Shown piece after piece: positions 34,004-44,860 of a stretch of DNA of 64,000 bases; the stretch's first letter is position 1, and every line of letters starts with the position of its first letter. The DNA comes from Dallia pectoralis. Its lineage: Eukaryota > Chordata > Actinopteri > Esociformes > Umbridae. The translations under genes and the position numbers were made by a program. The notes under the pieces are model-generated. The model was not told the origin of the DNA and did not search any database. It was given only the letters and a program-made list of their open reading frames with translations. The stretch spans positions 9,574,615 through 9,638,614 of the forward strand of contig CM055758.1 in the NCBI GenBank assembly GCA_029465975.1, read 5' to 3'.

Positions 34004-34829
34004 TAGGGATGTAACGATATCGCGCTATCGCGGTGGTAAACGTGTCTCGATATCGACATGGTTGGGTTACAATATTAAAAGGACAGGTGTCCGTCAAAAA
34101 GCAAGAGAAATAAACACAGTCCCGCGGAACAAATCATTGTTAACTACATAGACCATGATCCTTTGCGCTGCGTCGTCACAACAACCGTTGTTAAGCCAAT
34201 AGGATTGCACGCTGCACGCTGTCCACACAAGACCACAGCAAGCCAGCATGGCCGACAGCAATACTTGTAAGGATGAAAACCACAACCCCGGACTTGAGAT
34301 TGTGCCCCTGCAGCTTTTAAATCAGATGTCTGGAAACATGTTGGTTTCGCCGTGTCAAAAAACGTAAAAGGAGAGAAGGTGGTGGACAGACAATGGACTA
34401 TGTGCAAGCACTGCCACAGTAAACTGCAATACAACACGGGAAACACAAGCAACATGCGAAGTCATCTGACGACCCATCAACCTGAAAAGTTTTTACTTTT
34501 CCTAACTTGAACATTGCACAGAAGAATCAGTTATGCAACCAAATATTACTATACAGAGTATTGATGTTCCTGACTACAACTTGCACTTTAAAAGCACTAT
34601 GTGATCAGCGTTTTATGAGGTCATGATCCATAAATACAACAATAAATTGCCTGTTGACTGGCAAAAGCAGAATAAATGTCAGTATTTTTTCGCTATTATC
34701 ATCACAAACACTATCGTGAGCTATTTAACAATACCGTAAACTTTCCACAATATCGCAATAAACATCGTACCGTGAGGTCAATATCGAAATTGTATCGTAC
34801 CGTGAGATGTTGATATCGTTACATCCCTA
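34004..34829 (+). mobile_element. hAT-superfamily DNA transposon, non-autonomous
   Basis: An 826-bp element with termini TAGGGATGTAACGATATC and the inverted GATATCGTTACATCCCTA. It is flanked by a perfect 8-bp target duplication GTTTTAAC (33996-34003 and 34830-34837), the hallmark of hAT elements. Subterminal sequences are rich in ATCGTACCGTGAG-type motifs. It contains only the 5' part of a transposase frame and no DDE catalytic region, so it cannot move itself. Confidence 0.93.
34248..34510 (+). pseudogene. BED zinc-finger fragment of a hAT transposase, frameshifted
   Basis: An ATG at 34248 opens MADSNTCKDENHNPGLEIVP; a frame change near 34308-34314 is then needed to reach AAFKSDVWKHVGFAVSKN. 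The finger itself is readable: CKHC at the first pair and HLTTH at the second (Cys-x2-Cys ... His-x3/4-His), ending at a TGA at 34508. This is the N-terminal DNA-binding domain of hAT transposases. The frame change and absence of the catalytic domain mark it as dead. Confidence 0.85.
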
Positions 34830-34837
34830 GTTTTAAC

Positions 34838-35394
34838 TGGCCAGACAAAAGTGTTATGGGTATTTAGGTGAGATTGCACAAAGTATACATGGAATTCATG
34901 GAGAAATTTTTATGCCAGAAAACGTGACTGATAATTTGACCATTGACCCCAAAAATGTAGTCACCCTATTCAGCCAGTATTTCCTTTCATTGTGGATTTG
35001 TGCAGGCATATCTGTCAGTATTACACTATTAGCTAATAGCAGGTAGTAATTGTGTAATGCGTTTGCTTTTTATACTAAGCTTAATGTCATTGTAAACGTA
35101 ATTAACTGGGTTCTTTTTATTTTCAATGCCAATTTCACCATTGTATTTCCCCTGGATTATTACATCTATAGAGATTGTTTAATAAGTGTGTAGAAGGTAC
35201 ATTTAATACGGTAATATCTGATAAATCCCAAAGCATTCGCATGAAGTAGCCTAATTTAGATCAGGCAGAGTGCGAAATTCGCCTGTAGGATCCCAGAGCA
35301 GATCGTTGTCAGATTTTGTAGCCATTTTAATATCATTTTTTTCTCAAACAAACCAGCATTAAACTTCACAGTGTAAGGGTTTGTTGTCTAGCAC
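34838..35394. other. Unique spacer, nothing recognised
   Basis: AT-rich single-copy-looking sequence after the hAT element. Confidence 0.55.
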
Positions 35395-35474
35395 GTTTTT
35401 GCTTTATCTTGGCCAGGTCACCGCTGCAAATGAGAATTTGTTCTCAAAGGTTAAGTGAAATAAAGAAGAAAAAA
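35395..35474 (+). mobile_element. Fish retroelement 3' tail (LINE/SINE-type)
   Basis: GCTTTATCTTGGCCAGGTCA, then TGAGAATTTGTTCTCAA and TGAAATAAAGAAGAAAAAA. I recognise this as the conserved 3' end of an abundant teleost retroelement family, here with several point changes and an A-rich tail. No coding part is attached. Confidence 0.75.
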
Positions 35475-35935
35475 CATGTTTGGTTTTCTTGTCGATACTT
35501 CTTTTGACATACTGACTTAATTCACCAAATAAAAGGCTTAAACCATAAAACTATAACTTTTTTAAATTGAGCTATTTTTTCAACTCTGAGTATACGATCA
35601 GTTAAGAGATCAGTCAATTTAAATAATCCTTTGAGGACAGCTCTACGCAACACCCAAATCACACCCACCAACCAATCATTATATCCGTTGATCAGATCTC
35701 CTGCAAAAACTCAAACACCTGAATGGCCTATTTCATGATCAAGACAGACAATATCTCTGAAAAGTGACATGGTCTGAATGAGAAGCTCATTTATAAGAGG
35801 ATAAGTATTTCCATCCATCCCGCTACATCTAATATACCCTCCCTCCCACTCTATTCTGTCTTGTCTGACATCCCGCAAAGGCAGAGCGTGGGTCTGTATT
35901 TCATAGAGCAATGTCCTTCCTGGTCTGCCCACCCA
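35475..35935. other. Unique spacer, nothing recognised
   Basis: Single-copy-looking AT-rich sequence. Confidence 0.55.
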
Positions 35936-35937
35936 GT

Positions 35938-37895
35938 GAGAGGGGAGAAGGAGAGGGGAGAGGGGGGAGAGGGAAGAGGGGGAGAAGGAGAAGGGAAACG
36001 AGGGAGTAATATGACAGGAAAAGAAAGAGGGGAAGAGGAGAGAGTAGTAATACAGGATGAGAAGGAGAGAGGAAGAGGAGAGAGTAGTAATACAGGAGGA
36101 GAAGGAGAGAGGAAGAGGAGAGAGTAGTAATACAGGAGGAGAAGGAGAGAGGAAGAGGAGAGAGTAGTAATACAGGAAGAGAAGGAGAGGAAGAGGAGAG
36201 AGTAGTAATACAGGAGGAGAAGGAGAGAGGAAGAGGAGAGAGTAGTAATACAGGAGGAGAAGGAGAGAGGAAGAGGAGAGAGTAGTAATACAGGAAGAGA
36301 AGGAGAGAGGAAGAGGAGAGAGTAGTAATACAGGAAGAGAAGGAGAGAGGAAGAGGAGAGAGAGTAGTAATACAGGAAGAGAAGGAGAGAGAAGAGAGAG
36401 AGTAGTAATACAGGAAGAGAAGGAGAGAGGAAGAGGAGAGAGTAGTAATACAGGAAGGAGAAGGAGAGAGGAAGAGGAGAGAGAGGAGAGAGTAGTAATA
36501 CAGGAAGAGAGGGAGGAGAGTAATACAGGAAGAGAAGGAGAGGGAAGAGGAGAGAGTAGTAATACAGGAAGAGAAGGAGAGAGGAAGAGGAGAGAGTAGT
36601 AATACAGGAGGAGAAGGAGAGAGGAAGAGGAGAGAGTAGTAATACAGGAGGAGAAGGAGAGAGGAAGAGGAGAGAGTAGTAATACAGGAAGAGAAGGAGA
36701 GAGGAAGAGGAGAGAGTAGTAATACAGGAAGAGAAGGAGAGAGGAAGAGGAGAGAGTAGTAATACAGGAGGAGAAGGAGAGAGTAGTAATACAGGAGGAG
36801 AAGGAGAGAGGAAGAGGAGAGTAGTAATACAGGAGGAGAAGGAGAGAGGAAGAGGAGAGAGTAGTAATACAGGAAGAGAAGGAGAGAGGAAGAGGAGAGA
36901 GTAGTAATACAGGAGGAGAAGGAGAGAGGAGAGAGTAGTAATACAGGAAGAGAAGGAGAGAGGAAGAGGAGAGAGTAGTAATACAGGAGGAAGAGGAGAG
37001 AGTAGTAATACAGGAAGAGAAGGAGAGAGGAAGAGGAGAGAGTAGTAATACAGGAAGAGAAGGAGAGAGGAAGAGGAGAGAGTAGTAATACAGGAAGAGA
37101 AGGAGAGAGGAAGAGGAGAGAGTAGTAATACAGGAAGAGAAGGAGAGAGGAAGAGGAGAGAGTAGTAATACAGGAGGAAGAGGAGAGAGGAAGAGGAGAG
37201 AGTAGTAATACAGGAGGAGAAGGAGAGAGGAAGAGGAGAGAGTAGTAATACAGGCGGAGAAGGAGAGAGGAAGAGGAGAGAGTAGTAATACAGGAAGAGA
37301 AGGAGAGAGGAAGAGGAGAGAGTAGTAATACAGGAGGAGAAGGAGAGAGGAGAGAGTAGTAATACAGGAGGAAGAGGAGAGAGAAAGAGGAGAGAGTAGT
37401 AATACAGGAGGAGAAGGAGAGAGGAAGAGGAGAGAGTAGTAATACAGGAAGAGAAGGAGAGAGGAAGAGGAGAGAGTAGTAATACAGGAAGAGAAGGAGA
37501 GAGGAAGAGGAGAGAGTAGTAATACAGGAGGAAGAGGAGAGAGGAAGAGGAGAGAGTAGTAATACAGGAAGAGAAGGAGAGAGGAAGAGGAGAGAGTAGT
37601 AATACAGGAGGAGAAGGAGAGAGGAAGAGGAGAGAGTAGTAATACAGGAAGAGAAGGAGAGAGGAAGAGGAGAGAGTAGTAATACAGGAGGAGAAGGAGA
37701 GAGGAAGAGGAGAGAGTAGTAATACAGGAGGAAGAGGAGAGAGGAAGAGGAGAGAGTAGTAATACAGGAAGAGAAGGAGAGAGGAAGAGGAGAGAGTAGT
37801 AATACAGGAAGAGAAGGAGAGAGGAAGAGGAGAGAGTAGTAATACAGGAGGTGAAGGAGAGAGGAAGAGGAGAGAGTAGTAATACAGGAAGAGAA
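35938..37895. repeat. Polypurine minisatellite, 40-bp unit, about 46 copies
   Basis: After a G/A-rich lead-in (35938-36030) the unit is GGAAGAGGAGAGAGTAGTAA then TACAGGAAGAGAAGGAGAGA. GGAAGAG/GGAGGAG variants and shortened units occur throughout. Nearly 2 kb are about 90% purine on the plus strand and lack the dinucleotide CT. The gene-strand RNA is therefore pyrimidine-rich and free of AG. Confidence 0.97.
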
Positions 37896-38130
37896 GATAA
37901 ATACTTAGGACTTTAGGTTTTTATGAAGACATTGTCATTAAACTAAATACAGCACATTATCACAATCTCTCCTCCCACAAGGGAAGTTTATGAATAGAGC
38001 AGCAGAGATGTGAAGAGGATGTTAGTTTTACATGTTGGAGGATACCGTATGTTCATGCAGATATTGGGAATTTATAATAAAATGTAATGTGAAAAATGTC
38101 ACTTTTGGTATTCTACTATTACATTCCCAG
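37896..38130. other. Short unique spacer
   Basis: Sequence between the polypurine array and the 20-bp array; nothing recognised. Confidence 0.6.
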
Positions 38131-38650
38131 GGGCCACCATGGACAACCAGCAGTGACCAGGGGCAACCAGCAGTGACCATGGACAACCAGCAGTGACCAT
38201 GGACAACCAGCAGTGACCATGGACAACCAGCAGTGACCAGGGGCAACCAGCAGTGACCAGGGGCAACCAGCAGTGACCATGGACAACCAGCAGTGACCAT
38301 GGACAACCAGCAGTGACCATGGACAACCAGCAGTGACCAGGGGCAACCAGCAGTGACCAGGGGCAACCAGCAGTGACCAGGGGCAACCAGCAGTGACCAG
38401 GGGCAACCAGCAGTGACCAGGGGCAACCAGCAGTGACCAGGGGCAACCAGCAGTGACCAGGGGCAACCAGCAGTGACCAGGGGCAACCAGCAGTGACCAG
38501 GGGCAACCAGCAGTGACCAGGGGCAACCAGCAGTGACCAGGGGCAACCAGCAGTGACCAGGGGCAACCAGCAGTGACCAGGGGCAACCAGCAGTGACCAG
38601 GGGCAACCAGCAGTGACCATGGACAACCAGCAGTGACCAGGGGCAACCAG
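38131..38650. repeat. Minisatellite, 20-bp unit, about 26 copies, 50 bases past an SFSWAP donor
   Basis: Two unit types: GGGCAACCAGCAGTGACCAG and GGACAACCAGCAGTGACCAT. The right half (nearest the exon) is almost uniform GGGC type, the left half alternates. All three minus frames are open (period 20 amino acids, LPLVTAGCPWSLLVAPGHCW), an artefact. Confidence 0.97.
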
Positions 38651-38702
38651 ATGCAACAAAAATAAAGCATTATCTTTGAGAAACATTGAAATAACTAGCT
38701 AC

Positions 38703-38942
38703 CATGTTTAGCCTCCAGTTCCTCCGGGGTGAGAGTGGGTCTCTTCTCCTCTGGGGCAGGTAGTACTGATGGTTCTCTGACCGCCATCGCTGCCCCATCT
38801 AGCAGGGCCTCCAGACCAACCTCCCCCAGTATCTTGTCCGGGTCGTCGTCCGAGTCGTCGTCCAGCCGCACACGGTTCTTCTCCAGCGGCAGCATGTCGT
38901 TTTCTTTGGCCTTGATGGCAAAGCAGATGGGGGCAAATGACA
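38703..38942 (-). CDS. SFSWAP: SFSWAP exon, conserved SFAPI...KAKEND block and acidic region
   Basis: A 240-base exon after TTTTTCTCCAG, ending CATG before GTAGCT. It encodes SFAPICFAIKAKENDMLPLE, then KNRVRLDDDSDDDPDKILGE, an Ala/Leu stretch, and EEKRPTLTPEELEAKH. The KAKEND..PLEKNRV block and the EEK..LT.EELEAK end are strongly conserved in SFSWAP. Phase 1 at both ends: the last G joins CC of the next exon to give Ala. A 20-bp minisatellite begins about 50 bases into the following intron. Confidence 0.95.
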
Positions 38943-38944
38943 CT

Positions 38945-39790
38945 GGAGAAAAAGGCGGGTGGGAAAGGGGTGAGGGGGAGGTTGATTAAAATGTGCAGTT
39001 GGCTGTTAGCTTGGCAATCGTTCCTTTTACCATAAACCATTAACCTTCTCCAGACAGAGAGAGTATCATTGAGCTGGGGGTTAACGTTGATTAGCATTGG
39101 CATACAGCTTGCTTTATGAGCAGTCAGCAGCCACTTTATCATGGACGCCATTTACTGACCGATGGCTACGAATGAAAACACTTGTGTCTTAAACACGCAC
39201 ACACACGCAGGCAGGCAGGCAGGCAGGCACACACGCGCACACACACACGCACGTGCACACACACACGCACGTGCGCACACACACACACACGTGCGCACAC
39301 GCACGTGCGCACACACACACGCACATGCGCACACACACACACAAGCACATCAACAGTGCCAGCCTGCACAACTCAACGCCATCCTGGTCGTAAGCATTTG
39401 ACATCACCAAACAAATACAATTTAGGTACAATTTACAAAAGCAGTGGGGGGAAACAAATAAACATCAGTGTTTAGAAACATCCTCAGACAGTTTAATGAT
39501 GAGAGTGGGCAGAGAAGGCCAGACTGGATGCCTTGTCAAATGTCAGGCAGGTGTGTGTGTGTGTGTGTGTGCGTGGGTGCGTGTGGGAGAAGAACAGTCA
39601 AATCAAGTCAAATGTGAGCAAGTTAGGAAATGTCTCCAAACAGGTGTATATGGTTTAAAAGTAGATTTTAGGGTCGGGATTCTGGGTCAAGTTCAGGGGA
39701 AATATGATTTACAACGGAAACTTGTTTTTGTTCTACACAAGTATAGAATAATGGCAAATGTGCGTGCGTTTCTGTGTCTTCTTAAGGCTT
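38945..39790 (-). other. SFSWAP intron (850 bp) with CA/CG and GCAG repeats
   Basis: The intron between the 103-base and 240-base exons. It contains (GCAG)n and alternating CACACGCACGTGCGCACAC at about 39196-39345 and a GT run near 39550-39571. The CGTGCGCACAC tract can adopt Z-DNA in principle. Confidence 0.8.
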
Positions 39791-39792
39791 AC

Positions 39793-39895
39793 ATTTCATT
39801 AGCTTGCAGTCCTTCAGCCTGTTGTCAGAAGAACGGTCCCCGCTGCCTCTGGTGTCAACATCCTCTTCAGCCGTGCCCTCTGACGGAGAGCCACA
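39793..39895 (-). CDS. SFSWAP: SFSWAP short exon, acidic linker (103 bases)
   Basis: Too short to stand out as an open frame; found by reading between the flanking exons. The acceptor is CCCCGGTTAG, the donor is AAAT before GTAAGC. It enters in phase 0 (matching the phase-0 end of the previous exon) and leaves in phase 1 (matching the two-base start of the next). Translation begins CGSPSEGTAEEDVDTRGSGD and ends DNRLKDCKLMK. The final KLMK followed by SFAPICFAIKAKEND across the splice fits the KLVK-x-SFAPI junction I remember in mammalian SFSWAP. The Glu/Asp/Ser-rich character fits the poorly conserved linker. No other segment in the intron was found to fit both phases. Confidence 0.82.
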
Positions 39896-39900
39896 CTAAC

Positions 39901-41675
39901 CGGGGACAGAATATAGATTAGCGAAGAAATGCTAAGAGCTTTACACATCAGTTAGAAACGCCGGTTTGTTTCCGCATTGCATTCTTATAAAGCCCGTCCT
40001 GTTATGACGCAACACACTTTGGCTGCGTTAATGTCAACATGGTGTGAGCAAAGATCGAGTTTCAAAGACGCCCGGGGAAAAATATAAGGCGAGTAACACG
40101 CATTGAAATTTGGCTGCAGATCCGGCCGTGGAGGGAAAGCCATTTCACACTACAGTGGGCGGGCCACTTGTCTGAATCTCTCCCGTCGTGGCCTGGCTCT
40201 CATTGGGATTCTCTGTCTGCTCTGTGGCCCATTCACTATGGGACACTGATGGAGAGGTTTAATCAGAGCCACATGCAGAGGTGGAGACACCAGGGGCCCG
40301 GGATTTCCACATGGCCCAGTCGGTGAGGACGGACATTTCACACTTCCTTTAACGTCCATAAGTCTGGAACATTTGAACTCGGTGGAGAGAGGATGAAAAA
40401 AACCAGCTTGAGCACCGGACTGGAGATAATGTACTTTAGTAAATAGAGGCGGCTAGCATAACACTAAGTATATGACAGGCTATAACTGGGCATCAGGCTA
40501 GATGGTAGACTTCCCATGAGTCTTCTGACATGAATATAGTATCTGAGGAAATGTCCATCTGTGATTGGTTAGCAAAAACACTTGATACTTGGAGCACAAG
40601 TCGGCAGATGACGCATTCTCACTCCATCAGAGCTTTAACCCAAACATAAGCAGAGACGTGAAGGCACACTTTAGACGAGAACATTACCAAAAGTCAAAAG
40701 AAGATCCATAGCAAATCCGAAAAGGGGCTTGGGGGAGTTTACCCAGCAAGTGAAAATGACACAAAATGATTTAGTTTGCCAATTTAAGGAACTCCAAACC
40801 AAATCCTGACATTAAATCCAGGCAAGTCAAAAAATGCTAATTGTCAAGCAGGAGTGTTAGGGCGACTGCGTGTGTAAAAGAAGGTACAAGGACACAGAGC
40901 TGGGGTAGATGGGTAAAGGAGGTCATGTTTTATTGGGGAATAATATGTATAGTTTTACATTTTACTGTTCTAATAAGAAAGTGTGTCAGACGGGAGCAGT
41001 AGCCCTCCGTGTGAAAGGTCAGTGAAAGGTCAGCACATCATTAGCCTGGCTAAGGAATCTTCCTCCCTGAAGATGAGCTAAAATGGAAAGTAACAAAGTG
41101 ACTATTGCAATGGGGATATTTAAATACGTGCTCTACTTTTGGTCTGGAAGACACTGTGCTCCACTTGCAAGTGTTATACAATATCTTCGGTCGCGAACAG
41201 ACGCAACAGGGATGATTATATTGAACAAGAGGGACCAGGGCTTATTCATTGATAGGCGCAACTTTAAATCAGACACTGTTGCTATGCATAGAACCGGCCA
41301 CTGAAAACTACAGTTATATGAACAACACAAGATTTACAATTGCAATATCCAAATAGGTCAGCTATCATAGATTAGAATATTGTGTTTTTCACATGACATT
41401 ATGACCTATTTATACTGCACATATTACATTATAATATAACTCATGATAGGGCTTTTGTGAGTTAGATTTATGCAGATTCACCACAACATGCAGATGAAGC
41501 TCATCAATGCAGAAACTTGAAACACGGGTTAATTTAGCATCACACGGGTTCTGCATGAGTGCACAGAAGACACACAGTGGTGTGTGTGTGTGTGTTGCAT
41601 TAGGCCAGGTTCTGCCTGGGGTGATCTCTAGACAGAGTGGGTGTATTCAGGACGCGCTAACACATGGATATTGTT
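39901..41675. other. Unique intron sequence, nothing recognised
   Basis: About 1.8 kb of single-copy-looking intron directly upstream of the 103-base exon. No further exon was identified. Confidence 0.6.
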
Positions 41676-41876
41676 GTCTAGGTGTAGCCGCTGTCTAGGT
41701 GTAGCCGCTGTCTAGGTGTAGCCGCTGTCTAGGTGTAGCCGCTGTCTAGGTGTAGCCGCTGTACAGATGTAGCCGCTGTACAGATGTAGCCGCTGTACAG
41801 ATGTAGCCGCTGTACAGATGTAGCCGCTGTACAGATGTAGCCGCTGTCTAGATGGAGCCGCTGTCTAGATGTATAG
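41676..41876. repeat. Minisatellite, 17-bp unit, about 11-12 copies
   Basis: The unit TGTAGCCGCTGTCTAGG converts to TGTAGCCGCTGTACAGA in the middle block and back to GTCTAGA at the end, followed by a TATATA run. Confidence 0.94.
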
Positions 41877-42630
41877 ATACAGGTGTATATATATATATAT
41901 AGTTGTATATTACGTGTCAGCGAGGTGTAAGAAACATAATGCGCGTTTGGGCTCACATGCACATGAAAGACAAATAGGCAGCTCATACAAACATCCAGTC
42001 CTTGAACACAAAGACTTCACAATATTACAATACCAGACACAGCAAAAGAGATAATGAGTCTTGTTTTACACTATTTTTCACTTTCAACATCAACTGGCAT
42101 TTATTTCCAGCTAGGCATATAGAGGTTTTGGGGAGGAATCAAAAGACAGGCACTCAAAGCAAATTGCCCAATCCCTTTAAGATGCTACATTTTGGTAGCA
42201 TATAAAACTAATTTCAGAACAGAAAGACAATAAATGACAGTATGCTAAGTGCAGTTTTTTAGGTTTACCCCTAAGTAATGATGTTAGAAAGATATTTGGC
42301 AGTTATTACATATTTGATTATTTTGGGGTTGTCGCTAAAAGCTTTGCACAACTGGGTTTGGCAATATTTACTGATTATGCTCTCAAAAACGATTCAGGCT
42401 CAACCAAGCTGCGGTTTAGACAAACATTTCCAGATTCGATTTTCATAGATTATATAACAAATTCATGTCAAACGGTCTCTTGGCCTCTCAGGAACATTGA
42501 CTGTATTGTTGGTAACCTGCATAAACAACATATTGTATTGTTTATTGCCCTACTAAATGGGATAAGGATTTCTGACAATGTAAGAGTTTGCATCAATCTC
42601 ATCTCATTAGAAAATCCTAAACCATCCCCA
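41877..42630. other. Unique spacer, nothing recognised
   Basis: AT-rich intron; a 91-codon frame at 42358-42633 has no recognised domain. Confidence 0.55.
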
Positions 42631-44860
42631 TAACATGTCACAGTCTCCTTACTGATGTGATGTCACACATCCCCATAACATGTCACAGTCTCCTTACTGA
42701 TGTCACACATCCCCATAACATGTCACAGTCTCCTTACTGATGTGATGTCACACATCCCCATAACATGTCACAGTCCCCTTACTGATGTCACACATCCCCA
42801 TAACATGTCACAGTCCCCTTACTGATGTCACACATCCCCATAACATGTCACAGTCTCCTTACTGATGTGATGTCACACATCCCCCCCATAACATAACATG
42901 TCACAGTCTCCATACTGATGTCACACATCCCCATAACATGTCACAGTCTCCTTACTGATGTCAGACATCCCCATAACATGTCACAGTCTCCATACTGATG
43001 TCACACATCCCCATAACATGTCACAGTCTCCATACTGATGTCACACATCCCCATAACATGTCACAGTCTCCATACTGATGTCAGACATCCCCATAACATG
43101 TCACAGTCTCCCCCATTACTGATGTCAGTCACAGTCTCCTTCCCCATCCCCAACATGTCACAGTCTCCATACTGATGTCACACATCCCCATGTCACAGTC
43201 TCCATACTGATGTCATCCCCAAACATGTCACAGTCTCCATACTGATGTCACACATCCCCATAACATGTCACAGTCTCCATACTGATGTCACACATCCCCA
43301 TAACATGTCACAGTCTCCATACTGATGTGATGTCACACATCCCCATAACATGTCACAGTCTCCATACTGATGTCACACATCCCCATAACATGTCACAGTC
43401 TCCATACTGATGTCACACATCCCCATAACATGTCACAGTCTCCATACTGATGTCACACATCCCCATAACATGTCACAGTCTCCATACTGATGTCACACAT
43501 CCCCATACTGTCATCCCCATACTGATGTCACACATCCCCATAACATGTCACATACTGATGTCAGACATCCCCATAACATGTCACAGTCTCCTTACTGATG
43601 TCAGACATCCCCATAACATGTCACAGTCTCCATACTGATGTGATGTCACACATCCCCATAACATGTCACAGTCTCCATACTGATGTCACACATCCCCATA
43701 ACATGTCACAGTCTCCATACTGATGTCACATCCCCATAACATGTCACAGTCTCCTTACTAACATGTCACATGTCACAGTCTCCATACTGATGTCACACAT
43801 CCCCATAACTGATGTCACACATCCCCATAACATGACAGTCAGACTGATGTGATGTCACACCCCATCCCCATAACATGTCACAGTCTCCCCATAACATGTC
43901 ACAGTCTCCATACTGATGTCACACATCCCCATAACATGTCACAGTCTCCTTACTGATGTGATGTCACACATCCCCATAACATGTCACAGTCTCCATACTG
44001 ATGTGATGTCACACATCCCCATGATGTCAGATAACATGTCACAGTCTCCATACTGATGTCACACATCCCCATAACATGTCACAGTCTCCATACTGATGTG
44101 ATGTCAGACATCCCCATAACATGTCACAGTCTCCATACTGATGTCACACATCCCCATAACATGTCACAGTCTCCATACTGATGTCAGACATCCCCATAAC
44201 ATGTCACAGTCTCCATACTGATGTCACACATCCCCATAACATGTCACAGTCTCCATACTGATGTCACATCACAGTCTCCTGATGTCACATGTCACAGTCT
44301 CCATACTGATGTCAGACATCCCCATAACATGTCACAGTCTCACAGACATCCCCATAACATGTCACAGTCTCCACTGATGTCAGATATCCCCATAACATGT
44401 CACAGTCTCCATACTAATGTCAGACATCCCCATAACATGTCACAGTCTCCATACTAATGTCAGACATCCCCATAACATGTCACAGTCTCCATACTAATGT
44501 CAGACATGTCACAGTCTCCAGACATCCCCATGTCAGTCTCCAACATGTCAGACATCCCCATAACATGTCACAGTCTCCATACTGATGTCAGACATCATAA
44601 CCCAGTCTCCATAACATCCCCATAACATGTCACAGTCTCCATACTGATGTGACGTCACACATCCCCACCATAACATGTCACAGTCTCCATACTGATGTCA
44701 GACATCACCATAACATGTCACAGTCTCCATACTGATGTCAGACATCACCATAACATGTCACAGTCGCCATACTGATGTCAGACATCACCATAACATGTCA
44801 CAGTCTCCATACTGATGTCACACATCCCCATAACATGTCACAGTCCCATACTGATGTCCA
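42631..44860. repeat. Large rearranged minisatellite, 40-bp unit, about 54 copies
   Basis: The unit is CATCCCCATAACATGTCACA then GTCTCCATACTGATGTCACA. Variants carry CTTACT, CAGACA and an inserted TGATG. Many units are truncated, fused or scrambled (43100-43240, 43500-43560, 43730-43880, 44260-44620), giving a ragged array unlike the clean neighbours. Confidence 0.96.
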
